Shown piece by piece: positions 9,457 to 16,602 of a DNA stretch of 16,602 nt. Location of the stretch: NCBI GenBank assembly GCA_004335635.1, contig QAXH01004054.1:61119-77720 (forward strand), in the 5' to 3' direction. The position numbers and the translations under genes are program-made. Under the pieces are notes generated by a model, which saw only the letters and a list, made by a program, of their open reading frames with translations, was not told the origin of the DNA and did no database searches. Position 1 is the stretch's first letter. Each line of letters opens with the position of its first letter. Origin of the DNA: Chloromonas sp. AAM2 (lineage: Eukaryota > Chlorophyta > Chlorophyceae > Chlamydomonadales > Chlamydomonadaceae).

Positions 9457-9829
9457 GTGAGTTGTGTCGCTCCAAGAGACATGTCGCGTGTAGTGCATCA
9501 GCCCGTGTAAGTGTTTTTGCATGGTTGGCCCCTACAGCAACACATTCGGGTAAGCACACTTGCCTGGTAATACATCAACATGTGCATTCCCTCCATGTCA
9601 GAAGATAGCAACCTGGTATGATGCCCCTGTCTGCAGCCAGCAGGTGACCACCCCACAAAGATTACTGAGATCGCGTTAGCCTTGTTAGGAGCGAGCTGTC
9701 ATTCCAGCTGTCCGCAGAAACCGGGTTATCAAATCAAGGCCGTATAGCCCAGCAGGTGATGCACATCATTCAATGCAGCATCTGATGCCGGTCGTGTCAT
9801 GAGCAGCTACTTAGCACCAATTCACATGC

Positions 9830-9844
9830 AACAGCAGCAGCAGA
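9830..9844 (+). repeat. (AGC)n microsatellite
   Basis: ACAGCAGCAGCAGAC, about four units of AGC, intergenic. It accounts for the Leu run in the small minus-strand frame across it. Confidence 0.85.
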
Positions 9845-10335
9845 CACATAGCGATGACAGCCATGTTCATGATGTAATCCATCCTCTTGGGCGCCTCAGT
9901 GCCACTGAGACGCATTTCTGACGCCCTGGATGGCTTCATGGCAGCTAAGAACCTAACTGGTGCTCGTTGCAGCGGACAACATGATGGGCTGTATGCGTTG
10001 TTCACACGTACTTGCCAACCCAACATCCCGGAGTCAACCAAGATGCTGAGCCATACATCTGCTAGCAACTGCCCTGATTGGAGGCAGTCGCAAAGCTGCC
10101 CCACTGCTAGGAAACGGCGGTTTGACAGGCTACAGTGGTCATGCGCTCATAAGCACATTATGTCCATGCAGCACACCCGATGCGCCGAGTGTCACAGGGT
10201 TTGGCCTCATTATGTGGCCTTATGCCTTGGCACCTTCGCTATTGATCACCAATGGCTGAGCGCAGCATCTGAGCGCCAGCTGGCTGAGGTGCTCCCGTAC
10301 GCAACTCCTCCGAAGCTGCCTGTGGCTTGGTTACC

Positions 10336-11108
10336 TCACTCGCCACCACCCGTTGATTCACCCACGACGGAGACCCTGCAAAGGCAAGTGGTATGTCAGA
10401 ATGGAGCATACTCAGCAATGATTGTATTGTTGCAGGTGCAGGTGTTGTACTGACATGGGATGGCAGCAGCCTGCGTGCAAGGCTGACACTTGCCTGTTGA
10501 TGGTTGCAAACTCGTCATGGCCAGACAGCAGTGTGAATCTAAGGTACTTTGCACGAATGTTGACTTGATGGACTTCAGTTTGAAGGCGGTCTCCTCGGTT
10601 GGGAAGCTCTGTGGTGGCAACTCACATTTGATCAAGTTAGTGTGCTGCAAAGCTCATTGCGTCAGATTGAAAGTGAAGATTGCATTTGAAAGGTGCTTTT
10701 TCAGGTCAAGATCGAAAGTGACAGGCCCCGCTGCAAAGACCCAAGACTCACCGACTTCAAAAACCTTGTCAAATGCGTCAGGTTTTTCCGTTTCACATTT
10801 CTCTACCAACAGCTTCTTCACTGCAGCCCCAGATGAAAGGTTTACACATGTGTTATAGGTGTCACGAGGCGTGTCGTACACGAGCACATGCGTAGGCAGA
10901 TTCACTGACCGTTCATGGACAGAGTTGTAATCTTGGAGGCTTGCACTGGCGCCTGAAGACTCAAGACAAACTCTTGGGGGAACATGCCAGTGGTCATCCA
11001 GAAGGTTGCATCCTTGCCATCCAGCATGTTCTCAGGAGGAAATCGGTCATCCACGCTGGATGCCATGACAATGCTTGCTCCACTGTCCTCCCGGCCATAG
11101 TCCCTCAT
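10336..11108 (-). CDS. IFT25: Intraflagellar transport protein IFT25 (HSPB11 homologue), complete
   Basis: IFT25 is a small subunit of the IFT-B complex that pairs with the GTPase IFT27 and takes part in cargo transport in cilia. Four exons (10910-11108, 10752-10820, 10494-10608, 10336-10375) encode 140 aa, close to the usual family length of about 130-145. Key landmarks: RFPPENMLDG at about 22-31, ATFWMTTGMFPQEFVLSL at 34-51, LVEKCETEKPDAFDKVFEV at 71-89, RAKYLRFTLLSGHDEFATIN ending at 127 and RVSVVG at 128-133. These match the discoidin-like jelly-roll fold of the family. Introns 1 and 2 are GT-AG (donors GTCAGT, GTGAGT; phase 1). Intron 3 (10376-10493) has a GC donor, GCAAGT, and is supported because splicing it restores the conserved NRVSV end. 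The stop is TGA. No close poly(A) signal was seen. Confidence 0.97.
10376..10493 (-). other. IFT25: GC-AG intron in IFT25
   Basis: Intron 3, 118 nt, phase 2. The donor is AG|GCAAGT, the classic GC-AG consensus, and the acceptor is TTTGCAG|G. Without splicing, translation from the same frame would add about 26 unrelated residues and end in a TGA inside the intron. Splicing yields the family's conserved VSV strand. Confidence 0.85.
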
Positions 11109-11440
11109 CTGAAAGTATTGAGGCTAAGAAGGTGCAAATCAGTGTGTTGCCGTGCCTGCCTTTTCTAGCCTTAACTCAGCCCGTTATGGCAATTTAATGT
11201 TGATTGGCGAGAGCGTGGTGGGTGCAACCGCTTGCAGCTTGCATGAGCCGCGGTTGACTCGAGCACAGGCGCGCGCTGCCACCCTTAAACCAGTCAATCA
11301 ATATGGTAAACGAGCAGGAGCAGTCGTTGTCGCACGCCCAGGAATTAGCACCGAAACCACGCACGTGACGGTTTCTGTTCTCCTTTTCATGAGCCAACAC
11401 AGCTGGCATCGCGACGTCTTGTAATCTTGCAACTTGTATC

Positions 11441-11581
11441 CTAATTCAATGCAGGCCGGCATTCAATGTTTTCATGTTCTGGCGGTTTACAGTGTTCTGC
11501 CATGTCGTTAACATGGCTGGTGACCAGCTTATACAGTGGCGCACCACAGGCAAACTCGGGTATTTCATCAGGCAGGTCTAG
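11441..11581 (-). CDS. Possible terminal exon, unidentified protein
   Basis: After a good acceptor (GGTTGCAG at 11582-11589) the frame reads 46 codons to a TAG at 11441. The text is protein-like: LDLPDEIPEF, APLYKLVTSHVNDMAEHC, ENIECRPALN. I do not recognise it. A weak resemblance to Helitron-type replicase text was considered, but the match is too short to claim. Upstream exons were not found; a host gene exon, a transposon fragment or a chance frame are all possible. Confidence 0.2.
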   Translation of the reverse strand, partial: LDLPDEIPEFACGAPLYKLVTSHVNDMAEHCKPPEHENIECRPALN

Positions 11582-11896
11582 CTGCAACCAGCACCAATCA
11601 CGGGTGTTGGGTGAGAGCAAAGATGAGAGGCCATGACTAGCTACCAATGTCCCATGGCCTCCCACCCAAGGTCAGCTGGTAAACAGCGCAGACAAGCGGA
11701 AGTTTGTGATGCCTTCTTCTCAAAGTCATCAGCATTTGCAAACAGTGACTTGCTCATCAGCAAATAGCATCATGTCTTGATATCAAGTGTGGCTCAAGGC
11801 AGTGTGTTAAGACAGTATCACATGTGTGGCTGGTGACCCATTGGCACTGAAAACAACAGGAGCCGTGCATATTGATTACAATAAGGGAGTGCACAC

Positions 11897-11931
11897 CGCC
11901 AAAAAAAGAAGTTTGCCAGTTCTGGGACAAT
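11897..11931 (+). repeat. 35-bp A7-containing repeat, copy 1 (second copy 14978-15012)
   Basis: The shared sequence has AAAAAAAGAAG followed by TTGCCAGTTCT and GACAAT, with 31 of 35 bases identical between the two copies, which lie on the same strand 3.1 kb apart. The short length and A run suggest fragments of a dispersed element. The second copy is inside intron 1 of the FkbM gene. Confidence 0.75.
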
Positions 11932-12378
11932 CATGTGTGACTCCCAGTTCTGATGCGTTTGTTTGAGTGCAGCAACCCTAACTTGACATTGTGCGTGTGT
12001 ATGAGTGCATTGTTCTACCCCAGCGTGTGGCGTTGGTGGACAACGTTGAGCCACTTCTGGGACAGACATGGTTACCGTGATGGGTCATGTCTGCCGTACT
12101 GACACGATTGACGCGCACACGAATACACCCGTGTTTTCCTGACACACACAGTGTGGCCACAGTCCCTGTGAGAACCACGCACAGCAAGTTGCGACCCCAG
12201 GTTGACACTTGCTCCCCACAACGGGCACGTACAACACCAGTGGTACTCCAAGGACTGGCAAACATCTTTTTTTCAAGCACGTCCAACACAATTTTTGCCC
12301 ACTCCTGGAGGCGTAGACCGCCGGGCAAAGAGGAAGAACCAGCGAAGGAAATCCAGCACAGATGCTTCCAAAATGACA

Positions 12379-12725
12379 GGTCACACGCGAGTGTTACCTT
12401 CCTTGACTTTGGCGGCTCTGTCCTGTTTTGCTTTGGGTTGGCCTGCCTTGCCTGCTTTCTTCCCTGCTTTCGTTTTGCTTTCTTGCTCAGGGTAGGCCAG
12501 GGCGGCGCCCATCCTGTTCCGTGTCCTCTGACGGCTTTCCTGTTGTAAATACATACATACACGCGAGTGTTACAGTGGTCACACCCGAGCGTTACAGCGT
12601 CGTGATGTCAGGGCAGATCACAAGGAGGGAGTGCACACTGGCCAAGTCCTCCGGGGCGAAGAGGACGAGCAGAGAGCGACAGTGTCAATATATGGCCACG
12701 GATTTGACAGGTCACAAGCGTTACT
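12379..12725 (+). repeat. Degenerate 22-bp repeats GGTCACAC-CGAG-GTTAC
   Basis: Copies occur at about 12379-12398, 12559-12573 (part), 12577-12595 and 12708-12725 (shortened: GACAGGTCACAAGCGTTACTC). The second and third are adjacent, and the first joins them if the inserted element is removed. Function unknown. Confidence 0.6.
12383..12573 (-). mobile_element. SINE-like short element flanked by 15-bp direct repeats (dispersed element, copy 4)
   Basis: The perfect 15-mer ACACGCGAGTGTTAC occurs at 12383-12397 and 12559-12573 and flanks a 161-bp segment (12398-12558). In minus orientation the segment begins ATGTATGTATTTACAACAGG, carries the dispersed core (GGCCTACCCTGAGCAAGAAA) and ends in a purine-rich, A-containing tract. 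Removing the segment and one 15-mer leaves two adjacent 22-bp repeats (GGTCACACGCGAGTGTTAC.. and GGTCACACCCGAGCGTTAC..), a believable empty site. This fits insertion of a non-autonomous retroelement with target-site duplication. No protein is encoded and no clear pol III boxes were found, so the SINE label is provisional. Confidence 0.65.
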
Positions 12726-12810
12726 CTCACTCTGACGGCACTCTGACGACACTGCTTTTCTGCCTGTGGGGCCAAGGTGCACCGAGCGCGAATGCTAGCA
12801 AGCCATGCAT

Positions 12811-12910
12811 GAGACAAGGTTGGATACCGTCTTGACCTACCCTGAGCAAGAAAGGTAGAGACAGGCCCGAAGGCAGAAAGGAACAAGGCATAAAGGAAGG
12901 TGAAAGACTG
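12811..12910 (+). repeat. Dispersed element, copy 5, with purine-rich 3' part
   Basis: The core at 12811-12855 (GGATACCGTCTTGACCTACC, then CTGAGCAAGAAAG) is followed by GGCAGAAAGGAACAAGGCAT and further purines to about 12910, closely like copy 2. No flanking duplication was recognised for this copy. Confidence 0.75.
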
Positions 12911-12946
12911 TGAAAGAATCAACATCAGGCAAACAGAGCACAGAAG

Positions 12947-13600
12947 ATGCATACAAAGGCGCATCCACTGTTACCTCAAAGGCACGCAAGGTTTGGCTCC
13001 GATGCCTTAGCTGACTTGCCTAATTGCTCACAATGCATGTTGCGTTTCCATATGCTGTCCTGCCTGAAGCCCATGGATGCCCACCATCAGAGCGGGTCTG
13101 ACGAGAAATCATTGGATTGGGTCAATGCGCGAGAAGAGTACTGGATTAGCTTCGCTGATTGGATCAATAGGGCGCCCGACGGCATCACGGGTGTCTGTCT
13201 TGGTAGAAAACGACGGAAAATGTGTAGGCAGGCAGCAAGAGACGCTACTACACTGCTGCTTGCGGTAGTCAGAAATCTCAAGGCAAGAGACGTGCACACC
13301 GTAGATGCAGAGACACCGTACAGCGTGAGGTCAACCTCGACACTCGTCGGCACCACGTATGATCAGTTTATCACTGCCACGGAGGGCGAACACGAGCAGT
13401 GCCCAGCGCCACTTGAGAATTTATGCGGCCTGGGACGAGGATTATTACTGACACGAAGCTTTCTGCGAAGTGCACATGCCGGCCGGCAAGCTCTGTCAGG
13501 CGCGTGTGACATGTGCGGCGGTCGAGAGCCTTGCCAACATTTGACGTACCGCGCCAGGTTAACGCTAGTCTCGGCTGTTGCTGTAAGCCTGCTGCAGTAA
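12947..13600 (+). CDS. Unidentified 217-codon open frame
   Basis: An ATG-initiated frame without a clear splice pattern. The middle part (around LDWVNAREEYWISFADWINR and RDATTLLLAVVRNLKARDVH) looks protein-like. The N-terminal part follows directly on repeat copy 5 and the C-terminal part is low in character. No family was recognised and the opposite strand is also open in long pieces. It could be a transposon-related or lineage-specific gene, an exon, or chance. Confidence 0.2.
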   Translation: MHTKAHPLLPQRHARFGSDALADLPNCSQCMLRFHMLSCLKPMDAHHQSGSDEKSLDWVNAREEYWISFADWINRAPDGITGVCLGRKRRKMCRQAARDATTLLLAVVRNLKARDVHTVDAETPYSVRSTSTLVGTTYDQFITATEGEHEQCPAPLENLCGLGRGLLLTRSFLRSAHAGRQALSGACDMCGGREPCQHLTYRARLTLVSAVAVSLLQ

Positions 13601-14017
13601 GCCGCGCCTTGGGCCTCTGCTGCTGCCGCACCTCTCGCGCAATCACTTTTGACTGCCGTCGAGTTCAAGCGGCAGGTAGGCCATCATGTTCTGGAGCGCA
13701 AAACTTACAATTTGTTCCTTCTTCGTAACGACCCCAGATGAACTCGTTGATTTGGATCAAGATAGATGTTGCAGCCGGCCAGATCGTCAAGCAAGGCACC
13801 AAACCATTAAGGCACAGACAGCTACTGCCCCTCAAAGGGACACGTCTGTTTGATGCCAGGCGACGCGATGGCTGTCATGCCAACCGCCCAAAAACAGTGA
13901 CGGCTCCTCGACCTACCAATGAAATCCGTGACGTGTCGACGGCATGACGAGCCCGCCCGGCTTCGCTGTGATGATTGCGTGCTGACTTAGCTGGAGTGCC
14001 ACGCTGTGGCCTTTCAG

Positions 14018-16602
14018 ATGGCTTCGAGGTTATCATGGGCCATGTGCGCCGTTTGCGTCAGCATCGTGACCTGGAGCTTCGCCTGCGAGGGTAAGCCCTG
14101 GCTCCAACCAACGCTGCAGCTTCAAACAACGCAAGGACGAGGAAGGACGATGATACGAACTTCGAGAAGCATAAAACTATTGGGTTGAGGATAGACTATG
14201 TTTCAACAACGTTTTGCACCAACTCAGCCATGGAGGCTCTTTCGCCATTTCGCAATAATTCAGAAGCAATAATTGTTGCAGTAGAACGTTGCATCTAAAT
14301 CCAACGCAGGTTGGTTCCAGGTTACATGTTTTGGAGAGATTACATCAGGGGGGCCCACATGCATCAAGCGCAAACGCTAGCAAGCCAATTCAGGTTGCCC
14401 ATGAGTATTCTCAGGAGTCATATTGCGTGGTGCTGTGGGTGTTGCAATGGTGCAGGTGACGTGTGGGCAGTGGTGGGCTGGTCTCAGGGCCTTATCACAT
14501 TGGCGAAGAGATCAAACAGCATGCAGGTGAGCATAAGCCCTTGCTGGTGAGGGCCAACCACGCTTAACCACTAACCACGGTTGAAACGAATGTTAGCAAC
14601 AACTTGAATCCAGCAAGCAAATCATCGCCAGCAATGTCAAGCAACAATCAACCAAGTCCTCACCGCTCACGCATCGGCAGCAACTTCACAAGCCAGCCGC
14701 AGCCACTAGTCATGCACCGACTGGCATGCAGTTCCTGAATAGCCTGCTCACCCTGTGGATGACTGGTGTTAAACTCAACCCAACAAACCAGTCCCTATAG
14801 TCAGTTCGGTTGCATGCTGCCCGTTCTACCACGGTGCCACTGCCACTGATGCCAGTACCCTGAGCGACAAGCGGTGTGCTGGCTACCATGGTATACCTTG
14901 CTGAAAGACGCCCATAATGCTGGGCATCTGTGCCTGCATCTGTGCGTAGTAGATGGTTGATTTCTTCTGATCCACGACGGCAAAAAAAGAAGGTTGCCAG
15001 TTCTAAGACAATTCCTGGGAAGGTTCAATCGATGCCCTAGGGCAGCAAGCCAGCTGTGCAGCCTTCCATTATTGTTGTTCTCTTAACACATTCGGTTGCC
15101 GCAACTTTTGGCAATGGCGGTTTCTATCTGACAACTGGTACGCACAGAGGGCACCACATACACAACGAGATGTTAAATTTCAGCAAGTTCGCGACGCAGG
15201 GACATGCTTGTTTAAACTTCCCGTGCGCAGGCGTGCGCCGTGCCCATCCAAGACGTGAACGCCAGTCTCAACGCCTGCCACGATCGCGATTGCGCTGGAA
15301 TGGAGGCGATGGTTGCGCCCGGCTGGGAAAAAACAAGTTCTCTTGTAAGTCCAAATGCGATGAATTTTCATCAATGCTGCAGCGATGCACTCGATCAATG
15401 GTCGCAGACGCCGGCACCCGCCGGCAAGTCTGCTGCCAAAGGATGCACGTCGTTTGACCGTCTTACACATCAGTTGGTCCGTGCGAAGGTGTCCCGCACA
15501 ACAGCCCTCAGCAATTCATAAAAACGGACAAACTCAATCGAGAAATGCCCACTGCTGGATCTGCTTGGGTCTGCCACGCAGGTGGACAGTCCACTTGGGG
15601 CGCCTCTGCGGGTTGTGAGTGAGACCGATGCTCGCCTGGAAGCAGCGCAGCTGACACCTGAACGTCAAGCGTATTGGGGCGCGCCCACCGATGACCTCAT
15701 TACGTTGTCACCAGGTCCGTTGAGCGCGACTGGCACCGCCACTGGTTGAGCATCGCATCAGCTTTGGCTACGCTTGACACACCCAAGCCGACAGCAACAT
15801 CAAGTCTGGCTTTTGGTTGAAATCAAGTCTTTGATCCCACGTCCGGCTTTTGTTTGAAATCAAGTCTTTGATCCCACGTCCGTCAACACCGCAGCTGGCA
15901 GCCACATGCTGAGCACCGCGCAAGCTCTGGCTACGCTTGATGCGAGGGCAACATGCTGGCATCCGTCCTCTGTCCCAATGATTGCCCATATTCAAACTCG
16001 GCCCTCTTCTCGAAGATGACCCCTTATACTTGCCCATCCCGTGCACAGGAGACGTGGTTGTGGACGTTGGCGGGAACGTGGGCAGCTTTGCACGGCTGGC
16101 CGCGTCTGTGGTTGGCGAGACTGGACTGGTGTACTCGGTGGAGCCAATTCCTCAGGTGGGGACGAACGAGGTGTGACAGCTGGGCACGAGATGTGCATGT
16201 GCATAACCTGGTGGCGATGTACCAGCATGCATGGGGTGATGTGCATGGGGCAATATGCTTCAATGCATGGGATCATGTGCATGAGGCGATGTGCTAGCAT
16301 GCATGGGGTATGAATGAAGGGCCCGTGCATGGGGCAATTCAGAACATGGCCTGACTCGGCTTTCAGGCATGTGCATGGTATTCTTTGCGCTGATATCATT
16401 TCAATGAACAAATGCTCTGCCCTGATTAATGCTCATGACATCCTCACTTCACAGGTGTACCCTGTGCTCGAGGACAATGCTCGTACGTTTCACGAGTACT
16501 ATGCAGAGAAAAGAGCTGACGGGCTACAGGTGCTGCATATTGTTGTTGGACTCTTTGTTACATCCGGTTTGATGCATCATTCTGCATATGGGATGGCTCC
16601 TG
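14018..16602 (+). CDS. FkbM-type SAM-dependent methyltransferase with signal peptide, 5' part
   Basis: Exons: 14018-14090 (phase 1), 15253-15344 (phase 0), 15582-15714 (phase 1), 16049-16155 (phase 0), 16455 onward. Donors are GTAAGC, GTAAGT, GTCCGT, GTGGGG. Residues 1 to about 22 are a hydrophobic signal or anchor (MASRLSWAMCAVCVSIVTWS). After a short Cys-containing region and LTPERQAYWGAPTDDLITL, the SAM-binding core appears: GDVVVDVGGNVGSF at about 100-113 (motif I, D-x-G-x-N-x-G) and GLVYSVEPIPQ at 125-135, with the acidic residue that binds SAM ribose, then VYPVLEDNARTF. This order is typical of FkbM methyltransferases, which O-methylate sugars and other small substrates. The last exon may stop at 16529 (CAG|GTGCTG) or read on to the edge as VLHIVVG, which also fits the family. 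The exon 2 acceptor is uncertain: 15253 keeps phase with exon 1, whereas the better-looking CAG at 15230 needs an unseen exon. The substrate is unknown; the catalytic C-terminus lies outside the window. Confidence 0.83.
14091..15252 (+). other. Long intron 1 of the FkbM gene
   Basis: About 1.16 kb with donor GTAAGC. It contains the second copy of the 35-bp A7 repeat (14978-15012). Short open frames within it (for example 14311-14550 and 15056-15230) were examined as extra exons, but none joins in phase with a convincing splice pair. A small missed exon remains possible. Confidence 0.5.
15808..15881 (+). repeat. 37-bp tandem duplication
   Basis: Two head-to-tail 37-bp units (15808-15844 and 15845-15881) differ at one base. 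The unit runs from GGCTTTT to TCCCACGTCC. It lies in intron 3 of the FkbM gene and is flanked by a second, looser repeat: CTTTGGCTACGCTTGA near 15763 and CTCTGGCTACGCTTGA near 15926. Confidence 0.95.
16227..16350 (+). repeat. 36-bp imperfect tandem repeat (ATGCATGGGG-type)
   Basis: Units at 16227-16262 and 16263-16298 are clearly related, followed by a decayed third unit to about 16345. All are rich in ATGCATGG and GTGCATG. They occupy the middle of intron 4 of the FkbM gene and generate spurious open frames on both strands. Confidence 0.85.

Larger units (their letters stand above)
9087..10335. other. Between the tentative coiled-coil gene and IFT25; one possible first exon
   Basis: The right part is the 3' flank of IFT25; no TGTAA was found close to its stop. 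A 42-codon minus-strand frame (9811-9939) has a hydrophobic run around MNMAVIAMCLLLLLHV, but five of its leucines come from a CAG/CTG microsatellite at 9830-9844, so it is weak. A possible plus-strand first exon at 9219-9456 is listed separately. A 20-odd-bp stretch near 9518 (GCATGGTTGG, then CAGCAAC) repeats one near 3980. Confidence 0.4.
11109..14017. other. Repeat-rich region between IFT25 and the FkbM gene
   Basis: This contains the 5' flank of IFT25, two weak coding candidates (11441-11581 minus and 12947-13600 plus, listed separately), a SINE-like element with flanking duplication at 12.38-12.57 kb, another copy of that element at 12.81-12.91 kb, and degenerate 22-bp repeats. A minus-strand frame of 194 codons at 11978-12562 runs through the repeat block and is not believed to be a gene. 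The 13.7-14.0 kb part is the presumed promoter side of the FkbM gene. Confidence 0.5.

Noticed and set aside
9538..9549. 12-nt microexon between CCTACAG and GTAAGC following the possible exon at 9219
   Set aside because: It is phase-compatible, but it sits in a short stretch repeated near 3980 and no further exon follows.
9811..9939. Small single-pass membrane protein on the minus strand
   Set aside because: The leucine run comes from a CAG/CTG microsatellite and the frame lies where the 3' UTR of IFT25 is expected.
9887..10453. 188-codon plus-strand frame
   Set aside because: It starts at TTG and overlaps the last coding exon of IFT25 and its intron in antisense; it is treated as a shadow.
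11441..11581. Helitron replicase fragment
   Set aside because: The resemblance rests on a handful of residues; no rolling-circle or helicase motif is visible nearby.
11978..12562. 194-codon minus-strand open frame
   Set aside because: It runs through the SINE-like element, both copies of its flanking 15-mer and the purine-rich tract, so it is explained by repeats.
15615..15650. A 36-nt intron (GTGAGT to GCGCAG) in the FkbM gene
   Set aside because: The segment is a multiple of three, has no stop and reads well (VSETDARLEAAQ), so it was kept as coding sequence within one exon.

Overview
This is a stretch of nuclear DNA from a eukaryote, almost certainly a green alga of the Chlamydomonadales (volvocine side of the Chlorophyceae). 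Three things point there. Two neighbouring genes encode secreted proteins of the pherophorin (DUF3707) extracellular-matrix family, which is known essentially from these algae. A third gene encodes the ciliary transport protein IFT25. All recognisable genes are split by GT-AG (once GC-AG) introns, and a TGTAA polyadenylation-type signal lies just after one stop codon. By eye the base composition is near 50% GC, lower than Chlamydomonas reinhardtii, so a lower-GC relative (Dunaliella-like, for example) is a reasonable guess; the species is not identified. No bacterial operon, rRNA, tRNA or CRISPR structure was seen.

Layout, left to right. Positions 1-536: AT-rich island and the beginning of a long unresolved intron or 3' flank. 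Positions 537-2171, minus strand: pherophorin-like gene A, exons 1-5, last exon not found. Positions 2172-4924: intergenic, with microsatellites, short repeats and one copy of a dispersed element. Positions 4925-6988, minus: pherophorin-like gene B, complete, six exons, 243 aa. Positions 6989-8279: no convincing gene. About 8.3-9.1 kb, minus: a tentative small gene whose C-terminus looks like a coiled coil. Positions 9219-9456, plus: a possible first exon resembling a plastid transit peptide. Positions 10336-11108, minus: IFT25, complete, four exons, 140 aa. Positions 11109-14017: repeat-rich DNA with two weak coding candidates and a SINE-like insertion flanked by a 15-bp target-site duplication. 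Positions 14018-16602, plus: 5' part of a gene for a probable secretory-pathway FkbM-type methyltransferase, running off the right edge.

Genes A and B are tandem duplicates. The four internal exons they share have identical lengths (97, 152, 87, 117 nt) and identical phases, and the encoded segments are about 58% identical by hand alignment. They are expected to act outside the cell, in the matrix or wall. IFT25 acts in the cilium with IFT27 in the IFT-B complex. The FkbM protein may O-methylate a glycan or another secretory-pathway substrate; a link to the matrix proteins is only a guess from proximity. The most unusual points are the GC-AG intron in IFT25, the arginine-rich tail after the pherophorin domain of B, the missing last exon of A, and the SINE-like repeat family, which also sits in intron 4 of both pherophorin genes. 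All exon boundaries were joined by hand from splice consensus, phase and homology, without transcript data.
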